From Deltaproteobacteria bacterium (GTDB taxonomy: Bacteria; Desulfobacterota; Desulfobacteria; Desulfobacterales; C00003060), in NCBI GenBank assembly GCA_019309245.1, contig JAFDGP010000100.1, forward strand, positions 1 through 12,144: 12,144 bases of DNA. Reading direction: 5' to 3'. Position 1 is the first letter of the stretch; each line of letters begins with the position of its first letter. Made by a program: the position numbers and the translations under genes. The notes below the pieces were generated by a model. The model searched no databases, was not told the origin of the DNA, and saw only the letters and a list, made by a program, of their open reading frames with translations. Shown here piece after piece: positions 1 through 9,783 of this stretch.

Positions 1-1
1 C

Positions 2-814
2 GGGCGATTCATCGCCCGACACCCCGATAAAGCTGCTCCCATCGCAGTGGAGTTTTTGGACCCGGACAAAAAGCTGGCCCTGCAGGTTCCGGTTCTTGAA
101 AGAGTACTTACTGAACCCATGGGGATCAAGACCGACGATCTATTTCCGGTCGTTGAAGACCTTGACAGGATTCAGCGCTATATGGTTGAGCACATGGGCA
201 TTGGCACCCTGATCGACCTGGAGCGGTTCGTGGATACGCGGTTTGCCGAAAAGGCTTGCCAGGCTGCGGGTTCGGCCGCCCGGCCTTCCAAAATGCACGA
301 CTTGTCCCAAGTTGTTTCCGAGACCACCAAGCGTCTCAACGACCGATATACGTTAAAGCACACCTCAGAAAAAGGCGGAAAGCATCTTGTCTTTCATCTG
401 GCTGATCAGGAATACGGCATCGACATCATCTCGGTGAAAGAAATCATTGGCATGATGCCGATTCGAAGTGTGCCCCGGACTCCCCGGTTCGTCAAGGGAG
501 TCATCAACCTGCGCGGCAAGGTGATTCCCGTCATCGACCTAAGGCTCAAGCTCGGCCTCCTGGAGCAGCCTTACACGGAAAAGACCTGCATTATCATTAC
601 GGAAATTCAACAAGGCCGGCCCGGAGCCCAAGTTGGCATGGTTGTGGATGCGGTTTCGGAGGTGCTGAACCTCAGTCCGGAGGATATCGAAGGGCCTCCT
701 GAGCTGGGCAGTGGCGAAGATGCAGGTGTCATCATGGGGATAGCAAAAACAGATGCAGGTGCCAGGATCCTTTTGGACACGGATCGGCTTTTGGGTCAGG
801 GGGTGAGCGGTTGA
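2..814 (+). CDS. CheW-domain chemotaxis coupling protein with an N-terminal extension (5' end outside window)
   Basis: CheW-like domains couple chemoreceptors to the CheA kinase at the cytoplasmic face of the membrane. Counting from a GTG at 47, the CheW domain spans about residues 112-250. It includes the conserved segment NLRGKVIPVIDLRLKLGL at 154-171 and the later GMVVDAVSEVLNL strand-turn region. The frame stays open leftwards to the window edge and GTG 47 has no clear ribosome binding site, so the gene probably begins upstream. A bare CheW could start at ATG 293 (residue 83), but that also lacks a Shine-Dalgarno. The roughly 110 residues before the CheW domain are mostly charged and helical-looking, and I do not recognise them; scaffold CheW proteins normally lack such an extension. 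The cheX-like gene starts 16 bases downstream, which fits a chemotaxis operon. The CheW assignment is firm; the true N-terminus is unknown. Confidence 0.85.
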   Translation, partial: GRFIARHPDKAAPIAVEFLDPDKKLALQVPVLERVLTEPMGIKTDDLFPVVEDLDRIQRYMVEHMGIGTLIDLERFVDTRFAEKACQAAGSAARPSKMHDLSQVVSETTKRLNDRYTLKHTSEKGGKHLVFHLADQEYGIDIISVKEIIGMMPIRSVPRTPRFVKGVINLRGKVIPVIDLRLKLGLLEQPYTEKTCIIITEIQQGRPGAQVGMVVDAVSEVLNLSPEDIEGPPELGSGEDAGVIMGIAKTDAGARILLDTDRLLGQGVSG

Positions 815-830
815 ACTACCGGAGGCGGAG

Positions 831-1289
831 ATGAACACTCAAGACTTGCAAGAGGCCCTGGAAAGAGCGGTACAGGATGTATTTGAAACCATGTACTTCA
901 TGTTCCCGGAACCTATCGGATCGCAGGACAATATGGCTTATGCTCCGGAGTCGTGCCTCGAAGCCAGGGTCAACCTTAAGAACAGTCCGCACGTTATGGT
1001 ACTCCAGGGCTCTGACAAGTTGGCTCACGATATGGCGGCCGGCCTTTTGGGAACCGACCGGCCGATTCAGCCCGATGAACTCGTGGATGTATTCAAGGAA
1101 GCCGCCAATATGATTGCAGGGGGCCTGGTGACGGCCCTGAACCTGGACAACCGGATTCAGCTCGACGTGCCTCGCGTCAAAAGGCTGCCATCATGTTTAA
1201 TCCCGAAAACGGTTACCGTCTTTGATATTGACGGGCAATGGCTCAATGCAGGCATCACCGAATCTTTTGCCGAAACAATCGGGGAATAG
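831..1289 (+). CDS. cheX: CheX-family chemotaxis phosphatase
   Basis: A 152-residue protein of the CheC/CheX/FliY fold, a family that removes the phosphoryl group from CheY-P and so resets flagellar or adaptation signalling. Its key signature is the helix DELVDVFKEAANMIAGGLV, in which E90 and N93 form the EXXN catalytic pair. Only one such pair is evident, as in CheX rather than CheC, which has two. The first helix with VFETMYFMF (17-25) is also typical of CheX-like domains. The length matches the family. The start is well supported by a purine-rich GGAGGCGGAG run directly before the ATG. It sits 16 bases after the CheW-domain gene and 12 bases before the Nudix gene, so co-transcription is likely. 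The symbol is given by family; whether its substrate is CheY or a receiver in another protein cannot be told from the sequence. Confidence 0.8.
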   Translation: MNTQDLQEALERAVQDVFETMYFMFPEPIGSQDNMAYAPESCLEARVNLKNSPHVMVLQGSDKLAHDMAAGLLGTDRPIQPDELVDVFKEAANMIAGGLVTALNLDNRIQLDVPRVKRLPSCLIPKTVTVFDIDGQWLNAGITESFAETIGE

Positions 1290-1301
1290 GGCCTGGTAGA
1301 A

Positions 1302-1772
1302 ATGACCAGATCAGAGAAGGACCTTGCGGGACGGACGTATCCAGGTGTTCCCCGGGTGGGGGTCGGGGCCTTTGTGTTCAAAGACGACAGGGTCCTTCTC
1401 GTGAAACGTGGTCGTCCTCCGGGAAAAGGTCTTTGGGCGATTCCGGGCGGGCTCGTCAATCTGGGTGAGACCCTGCAGGAGGCGGCTGAGCGAGAGCTCC
1501 GGGAAGAAACCAGCGTTGTGATTCGTGCCCGAGCCCCTATCCATGCTTTCGACATGATCGAGTATGATGAAGCCGGACAGATCCGGTTTCACTATGTGAT
1601 TGTGGATGTCCAGGCGGAATATGTGGCCGGGGAGCCAACGGCCGCTGACGACGTATCAGAGGCCCAATGGATTTCCCGCAGCGAACTTGACGACCTGCCC
1701 GTCAGCCGGAGCACCCTGGCCGCCCTAAAACGTGTCGGCCCGTGGGCAACGTGGCTAGATGATTATCCCTAA
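1302..1772 (+). CDS. Nudix hydrolase, ADP-ribose pyrophosphatase-like
   Basis: A 156-residue single-domain Nudix protein, a family that hydrolyses nucleoside diphosphates linked to another moiety using Mg2+ held by the Nudix box. The box is at residues 50-72: G50, five residues, E56, seven residues, then R64 E65 L66 R67 E68 E69. The conserved glycine after the EE pair (position 71) is serine here; the catalytic R, E and EE residues are intact. The preceding LWAIPGG segment resembles ADP-ribose and sugar-nucleotide pyrophosphatases, but substrate prediction within Nudix is unreliable. The ATG lies 12 bases after the cheX stop and has only a weak purine stretch ahead of it. It may be co-transcribed with the chemotaxis genes as a housekeeping passenger; no functional link to chemotaxis is visible. 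Confidence 0.88.
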   Translation: MTRSEKDLAGRTYPGVPRVGVGAFVFKDDRVLLVKRGRPPGKGLWAIPGGLVNLGETLQEAAERELREETSVVIRARAPIHAFDMIEYDEAGQIRFHYVIVDVQAEYVAGEPTAADDVSEAQWISRSELDDLPVSRSTLAALKRVGPWATWLDDYP

Positions 1773-1797
1773 GCTGCCGTCCTGATTTCCCGCACCT

Positions 1798-1813
1798 TGG
1801 CGCAATACTTGCA
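1798..1813 (+). promoter_or_regulatory. Sigma-54 (RpoN) type promoter upstream of the hybrid kinase gene
   Basis: The sequence TGGCGCAATACTTGCA matches the -24/-12 consensus TGGCAC-N5-TTGCA with one mismatch in the first block. It has the obligatory GG (1799-1800) and GC (1811-1812) exactly ten bases apart. Transcription would begin near 1824, giving a leader of about 180-230 bases before the kinase. Sigma-54 promoters need an enhancer-binding activator, which is not encoded in this window. No convincing palindromic activator site was found upstream; that region is inside the Nudix gene. Confidence 0.6.
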
Positions 1814-1876
1814 TAAATACCAGCACGTTCAACGGGACTGCCCGTATCATGGGAAAGCAGGGAGAACCTTGCACAA

Positions 1877-1913
1877 CGCCCTGTCGCCCATCGGGTCATT
1901 TTCCGTCAGGGCG
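1877..1913 (+). other. Stem-loop in the 5' leader of the kinase transcript
   Basis: CGCCCTG (1877-1883) pairs perfectly with CAGGGCG (1907-1913). A smaller inner hairpin, CCC-ATC-GGG, lies in the loop. There is no following T-run, so it does not look like an intrinsic terminator. It lies between the sigma-54-type promoter and the kinase start and could be part of a regulatory leader. No known riboswitch class could be matched. Confidence 0.35.
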
Positions 1914-2004
1914 ATATGATCCAGGCCGAGCGTTGCAAAAAGCCGTGGGATTTGCCTAAGGCGGAATATGGCCTTTCGGTAAGCCGACCCGGCGAAAGCA
2001 AGTT

Positions 2005-5292
<3,288 letters not shown>

Positions 5293-5404
5293 GTCCTTTG
5301 GGCCCCCTTGAACCAACAAGAGAATCCGCTGAAGGCTGGGTTCTGCCCACGTCCTGATGTTTCCTGCCGGTCCGGTGATTTTTTCTCGAAAGCTCCAGGG
5401 GTTT

Positions 5405-5433
5405 TTGACACGCGGTTTTGTTTCTGATAGACG
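5405..5433 (+). promoter_or_regulatory. Sigma-70-type promoter for purLQ
   Basis: A perfect -35 TTGACA (5405-5410) is followed, after 17 bases, by a weak -10 TAGACG (5428-5433) preceded by an extended -10 TG one base away (5425-5426). The predicted transcription start is near 5440, two bases before the purL ATG at 5442. Since no Shine-Dalgarno precedes that ATG, the transcript may be leaderless or nearly so. The rest of the 149-base spacer after the kinase gene holds no convincing terminator or PurR-type operator. Confidence 0.45.
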
Positions 5434-5441
5434 CTTTTCTC

Positions 5442-8438
5442 ATGCCAAGCCGCTTGGAAATTACACTCAAGGAAGATCTTTTTGACGCCGAGGGGGCCGC
5501 GATCCGCCGGAAGGCGAACGATTATTTCGGCTATCATGTCGGCTCTGTGCGGACCATCCATATCCTCACCATCGACATGGCCCTGACCGAGGAACAACTG
5601 GAGGCGATCCAACGGGATATTTTCACCAACCCCGTCACCCAGGTCTCGTCTTACCGTCCGCTGGACCTGGATTTTGATTGGACGCTTTGGGTGGGGTACC
5701 GGCCCGGGGTTCGGGACAATCCGGGCAGCACGGCTGTGGAGGCTGTTGAAGATTACTTCAAGATTCGGGCAAAAGAAGGGGAAGGCATCTATACCTCCAA
5801 GCGCTTTTGCCTTCAGGGGGCGGACCTGTCTTTTGAAGATGCGGACCGGATCGCCCGTGAGCTTCTGGCCAACGACACGATTCAGCAATGGCGTGTGTTT
5901 TCCAGAAAGGACTGGGACCCAGCGACGGGTATCGGAATCATGGTCCCAAAGGTCAAACTGAACCATCGGCCCACCGTGACCGCGATTGCCATGGGGTCCG
6001 ATGAGGAACTGGCCGAAATCAGCAAAGCACGTAACCTGGCCTTGAATCCCAACGATATCCCCACGATTCGGGCGTATTATCAGAGGGAAGATGTCATGGC
6101 CGAGCGGCGCAAGGTCGGGCTTTCTTCGGCTACAGACGTGGAGCTGGAGTACATTTCTCAGGCCAGGAGCGACCACTGCAACCACAATACCTTCAAGGGC
6201 CTTTTTCATTACCGGGATCTGGCGACCGGGGAGCATCAGGTTGTGGACAACCTGTTTGCCACGTGCATCGAATCGCCTACCCTGACGCTCAAGGCAAAAA
6301 AGCCGTGGGTGGTTTCCGTGTTGTGGGACAATGCCGGTGTGGGCCGTTTCAATGACGACTACCATTATGTGATTACGGGAGAGACCCACAACTCCCCGTC
6401 CAACATGGAGGCCTATGGCGGAGCCATTACCGGCATCGTCGGGGTCTATCGAGATCCCATGGGCACGGGAAAAGGCGCCAAACTCATCGCGGGCATGTAC
6501 GGTTACTGTGTGGGTCCGCGGGACTACGCCGGGGCGCTCAAGCCGCGGCTGCATCCAAAGCGGCTCCTGGACGGGGTGATCGAAGGGGTGCGGGACGGCG
6601 GCAACAAGAGCGGGATTCCGACCCCGTTTGGACAGGTCTGGTTTGATGAAGGCTATCTGGGAAAGTGCCTGGTTTTTGTGACGGCCATCGGCCTGATGCC
6701 GGCCAGGGTGTTGGGGCAGCCCAGCGAGAAAAAGTCCACATCGCCCGGGGATCTGATTGTCATGTGCGGCGGCCGGGTCGGCAAGGACGGGATCCATGGC
6801 GTGACGGCGGCCTCGGAGGAATTTTCGGAACACACCCCCGCCGGTCACGTTCAGATCGGCGACCCGTACACGCAGAAAAAGATGCACGACTTTCTCATGG
6901 AGGCCCGGGACGAGGGGCTCATCGCTTTTTTGACGGATAACGGCGGCGGGGGGCTGTCTTCTTCCATCGGCGAGTCCGCCCGGTTCAGCAACGGCTGTGA
7001 GGTTGAACTGGATAAAGTTCCACTCAAATACGAAGGCCTGGACCAGTGGGAGATCTGGGTTTCCGAGTCCCAGGAGCGCATGACCGTGGCCATCCGGCCG
7101 GAGCACGAAGCCCGGTTCATGGCTCTTTCGAAAAAACATGCGGTGGAAAGCACGGTGATCGGCCGCTATACGGATTCAGGCAAGCTCCACATCACCTATG
7201 AGGGCAAGACCTGCGCTTATGTGGACCTGGATCTGCTTTCCAGCCGGTTTCCGCAGTGGACCTTTGAGGCACAATGGTTGCCGCCGGAGCACCGGGGGCT
7301 CACCGAGCCCGTGCTGGGAGAGCCGACCGACCCTGAAGGCGTCCTTGTCGCCATGCTTGCGCGGCCCAACATTGCCTCCAAGGAATGGATCGTCAGGCAG
7401 TATGACCACGAGGTCCAGGGCACCAGCGTGATCAAACCCCTGGTGGGAAGAGGGCGGGATGTCAACAGCGACGCCGTGGTCCTTCGGCCGGTGCTGGATG
7501 CGCCTGAAGGGCTGGCCGCGGCCCATGCCTTGCTGCCCGCCTATTCCCGGATCGACACCTATCCGATGGTGGCGTGTACCATTGATGAGGCGGTACGCCG
7601 GGTGGTGGCCGTGGGGGGGGATCCGGATCGGATCGGCGGGGTGGACAACTTCTGCTGGCCGTGTATCCAGTATGATCCGGACCAGAATCCGGACGGCAAG
7701 TACAAAGCGGCCCAGCTTGTCCGGGCGAACTGGGCGCTTCGCGATACCTGCCTGGCCTACGGGATTCCGCTGCTGTCAGGAAAAGACAGCATGTATGTGG
7801 ACGGCCATCTGAAAGGCCCTTACGGGGAGACCCACAAGGTGTCGGGCCTGCCTACCCTCCAGTTTACCTGCACCAGCGTGGTGCCGGACATTACCCAATG
7901 CGTCACCCTGGATGCCAAGGCCCCGGGGGACCTGGTTTACGTCCTGGGCATGACCCGGGACGAGCTCGGTGCATCGGAGTACTATGAACACCTCGGGCAT
8001 GTGGGACTCCGCGTGCCCGGCCTGCATCCCGAGCCGTGCCTGGCCTGCTACCGGGCGTTGCACCGGGCGATCCGGCAAGGGCACGTGGCTTCCTGTCATG
8101 GGGTATATCGGGGCGGGCTAGGGGTTCACCTGGCGTTGGTGGCCATGGGGAGCCGGCTGGGCATGGCCATTGATCTGTCTAAGATCCCGGGCTCCGGGGG
8201 GCTGCGTCCCCACACGCTGCTCTATTCAGAGTCCCCGGGGCGTTTTATCGTCACCGTTGCTCCCGAGGACCGTTCAGCCTTTGAGGCGCTGATGCGCGAT
8301 GCGGCGTTTGCCTGTGTGGGCACGGTGTCCGAGGGGCAGGACCTGGTGATCGGAGACCCGGACCGGCCGGCGTGGATTCGCTTGAGCGTCACCCGGCTTT
8401 TGAGCGCCTGGAAGGGCCCGTTTGGAGGCTTGATATGA
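5442..8438 (+). CDS. purL: Phosphoribosylformylglycinamidine synthase, large-type synthetase subunit
   Basis: This is the ATP-dependent synthetase of the fourth step of purine synthesis, which converts FGAR to FGAM using ammonia from glutamine. The 998-residue chain begins with a PurS-like N-terminal region (about 1-170, seemingly two related halves), followed by a linker and two AIR-synthase-like halves. Motifs visible: SDHCNHNTF with candidate catalytic H245; ETHNSPS at 314-320, where many PurL proteins have ETHNHPS; the glycine-rich NGGGGLSSSIGE at 500-511; SQERM at 543-547; and SGKDSM at 783-788, which resembles the large E. coli-type PurL rather than the small one. The C-terminal glutaminase domain of the E. 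coli enzyme is missing and is supplied by the next gene. ATG 5442 is preferred over an in-frame TTG at 5418, because the protein then starts directly on the first PurS-like strand. The stop overlaps the purQ start as ATGA. Confidence 0.93.
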   Translation: MPSRLEITLKEDLFDAEGAAIRRKANDYFGYHVGSVRTIHILTIDMALTEEQLEAIQRDIFTNPVTQVSSYRPLDLDFDWTLWVGYRPGVRDNPGSTAVEAVEDYFKIRAKEGEGIYTSKRFCLQGADLSFEDADRIARELLANDTIQQWRVFSRKDWDPATGIGIMVPKVKLNHRPTVTAIAMGSDEELAEISKARNLALNPNDIPTIRAYYQREDVMAERRKVGLSSATDVELEYISQARSDHCNHNTFKGLFHYRDLATGEHQVVDNLFATCIESPTLTLKAKKPWVVSVLWDNAGVGRFNDDYHYVITGETHNSPSNMEAYGGAITGIVGVYRDPMGTGKGAKLIAGMYGYCVGPRDYAGALKPRLHPKRLLDGVIEGVRDGGNKSGIPTPFGQVWFDEGYLGKCLVFVTAIGLMPARVLGQPSEKKSTSPGDLIVMCGGRVGKDGIHGVTAASEEFSEHTPAGHVQIGDPYTQKKMHDFLMEARDEGLIAFLTDNGGGGLSSSIGESARFSNGCEVELDKVPLKYEGLDQWEIWVSESQERMTVAIRPEHEARFMALSKKHAVESTVIGRYTDSGKLHITYEGKTCAYVDLDLLSSRFPQWTFEAQWLPPEHRGLTEPVLGEPTDPEGVLVAMLARPNIASKEWIVRQYDHEVQGTSVIKPLVGRGRDVNSDAVVLRPVLDAPEGLAAAHALLPAYSRIDTYPMVACTIDEAVRRVVAVGGDPDRIGGVDNFCWPCIQYDPDQNPDGKYKAAQLVRANWALRDTCLAYGIPLLSGKDSMYVDGHLKGPYGETHKVSGLPTLQFTCTSVVPDITQCVTLDAKAPGDLVYVLGMTRDELGASEYYEHLGHVGLRVPGLHPEPCLACYRALHRAIRQGHVASCHGVYRGGLGVHLALVAMGSRLGMAIDLSKIPGSGGLRPHTLLYSESPGRFIVTVAPEDRSAFEALMRDAAFACVGTVSEGQDLVIGDPDRPAWIRLSVTRLLSAWKGPFGGLI

Positions 8439-9205
8439 GCCGGACAGATCCGCACAAGAGAGACGTTCGGGCCCTGCGGGTGCATATCAACGCCCTGATT
8501 GCCGGGGAGGCTTCCTTGGAATCCTATGATATTCTGGTTTTTGACGGGGGCTTTAGCTGGGGCGATGACCATGGCGCAGGTGTCTTGGAGGCGGTTCGCC
8601 TGAAGTATAACCTTGGCACGGCACTCCAGCGCTTTATCCGGGACGGCAAGCTCATCCTGGGGATCTGCAACGGGTTTCAGGCCCTGGTCAATCTGGGCTT
8701 TCTTCCGGGCCTTGACGCAGACTATGAGACCCGTCGGGTGGCCCTGACCTTCAACGACTGCGGAAATTTCCGGGACGACTGGGTATACCTCGCGGTGGAT
8801 TCGGCCTCTCCGTGTGTCTTTACCCGCGGCATTTCCCGTCTGGAACTTCCCGTGCGCCACGGCGAGGGCAAGTTCTACGCTTCGGCAGAGACCATCGGGC
8901 GACTTGTCGAGCAAGGCCAGATCGTGCTCCGGTACGCCTTGCCGGACGGCGCACCTGCCGGCGGCAAGTTCCCTTACAACCCCAATGGGTCGCTTGATGA
9001 CGTGGCGGGTATCTGCGATCCCACGGGCCGCATCTTCGGCCTCATGCCCCACCCCGAGGCCTTTCATCACTGGACCAACCACCCCGACTGGACCCGTACC
9101 AAGACCTTGCGCAAACGTGAAGGGAGACCGCCGGCCGACGATCCTCCGGCGGCCCTTCATATTTTCCAAAACGCGGTGGACTATATAAAAAAACAGACCG
9201 CTTAG
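8435..9205 (+). CDS. purQ: Phosphoribosylformylglycinamidine synthase, glutaminase subunit, with shortened N-terminus
   Basis: A class I glutamine amidotransferase of 256 residues that releases ammonia from glutamine for PurL. The triad is C78 (in GICNGF) with H206 and E208 (in MPHPEA). The oxyanion region GGFSWGDDHGAG (38-49) matches the PurQ of long-PurL systems. The start is well fixed: a GGAGG at 8424-8428 lies six bases before an ATG that overlaps the purL stop as ATGA, implying translational coupling. The oddity is the N-terminus. PurQ proteins normally open with a strand-loop such as VLVxxGxGxNCxxE followed by a helix; here DVRAL runs directly into RVHINALIAG, as if about 25 residues were removed in frame. 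No other frame nearby encodes the missing piece. The enzyme may be impaired, compensated by PurL, or mis-assembled; otherwise the chain looks normal. Confidence 0.9.
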   Translation: MSRTDPHKRDVRALRVHINALIAGEASLESYDILVFDGGFSWGDDHGAGVLEAVRLKYNLGTALQRFIRDGKLILGICNGFQALVNLGFLPGLDADYETRRVALTFNDCGNFRDDWVYLAVDSASPCVFTRGISRLELPVRHGEGKFYASAETIGRLVEQGQIVLRYALPDGAPAGGKFPYNPNGSLDDVAGICDPTGRIFGLMPHPEAFHHWTNHPDWTRTKTLRKREGRPPADDPPAALHIFQNAVDYIKKQTA

Positions 9206-9613
9206 GGATACAGGCTCTTCTCTATTAGCACCTGATACCGAGGTTTCGCCTTGGACTCATTTATGAAAGAAACTCTGAAATGAGAGGCCTTAATTCCCAA
9301 CCCGGACGAACGGAACCAAAAAAAATTTATCACGAAAACGCGAAAGCACGAAAGCCTCAATGTCTTTTATTTCGTGCTTTCAATCTTTCGTGCTTTCGTG
9401 ATCATCTTTTAAAGTTTTCGTTGCAAAAAACGCATATTGTTCTCAATGCGTGAGCCGCAATTTGAATCGAGTTTCTTAAGAGGGGTGACCCAAGACCGAG
9501 ACCTCCATTCACAGATCTTGATACACTGGTCTTCCCCGGGTTGCGAAGACGGGCTCACCGAGCCACCATCTCCAATTTTGCCACTCTGCCTTGTCGTCCC
9601 GGAAATTTTTGTC
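9206..9613 (+). other. Non-coding spacer after purQ with several short hairpins
   Basis: No credible gene was seen here. The stretch holds CCGAGG-TTTCG-CCTTGG (9238-9254), a six-pair hairpin with one G-T pair and no T-run. It also holds CTCATTT/AAATGAG (9256-9262 and 9278-9284), the large repeat at 9329-9402 described separately, AAGACC/GGTCTT (9492-9497 and 9528-9533), and GGCTC-ACC-GAGCC (9552-9564). AT content rises relative to the genes. An 85-codon open frame at 9437-9694 and a reverse one at 9409-9819 have no recognisable domain, no ribosome binding site, and run through the nrdD control region. Confidence 0.5.
9329..9402. repeat. Imperfect inverted repeat built from CGAAAGCA-type units
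   Basis: The left arm (9329-9354) and right arm (9385-9402) share ATCACGAAA and GCACGAAAG as reverse complements; the left arm carries eight extra bases (ACGCGAAA) between them. The 12-mer TTTCGTGCTTTC occurs directly at 9370 and 9386, sixteen bases apart, and as its complement at 9342-9353. The resulting hairpin is followed by ATCATCTTTTAAAGTTTT, so it could end the purLQ transcript. It may equally be a dispersed palindromic element. Confidence 0.6.
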
Positions 9614-9644
9614 TTGACATCCCCAATATGTTGTGGTTTTGAAT
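9614..9644 (+). promoter_or_regulatory. Sigma-70-type promoter for nrdD
   Basis: A perfect -35 TTGACA (9614-9619) is followed by a -10-like TTGAAT (9639-9644, four of six matches) with a rather long 19-base spacer. Transcription would start near 9651, giving a leader of about 130 bases before nrdD. The first NrdR-like box fills the spacer between the two hexamers, as expected of a repressed promoter. Confidence 0.5.
9621..9636. promoter_or_regulatory. NrdR box 1 (operator-like palindrome)
   Basis: CCCCAATATGTTGTGG agrees at 12 of 16 positions with the consensus ACACWATATATWGTGT, including the AATAT core and the GTG in the right half. NrdR is the ATP/dATP-sensing repressor of ribonucleotide reductase genes. 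The site lies between -35 and -10 upstream of nrdD. No nrdR gene is in the window. Confidence 0.6.
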
Positions 9645-9652
9645 GGCTCCGC

Positions 9653-9668
9653 CCCCAATATGGGGCGG
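9653..9668. promoter_or_regulatory. NrdR box 2 (operator-like palindrome)
   Basis: CCCCAATATGGGGCGG shares its first ten bases (CCCCAATATG) with box 1 and starts exactly 32 bp after it, three helical turns, which is the usual spacing of paired NrdR boxes. Alone it is weaker (9 of 16 consensus matches); the spacing and shared core are the main support. It would lie just downstream of the predicted transcription start. Confidence 0.55.
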
Positions 9669-9783
9669 TTGGTACCGGAAAACCACAGTCGTAACCCGGT
9701 TCAAAAAATGTGGATTTGACTTTTTGACAGACCAACAACCCGTGACAGGACTTTAAAAAGATCTCACCCGGGAGGGACATCCA

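Noticed and set aside
5360..5385. Possible terminator after the kinase gene (CCGGTCCGG followed by six T)
   Set aside because: The CCGG units cannot form a stable stem with a proper loop before the T-run.
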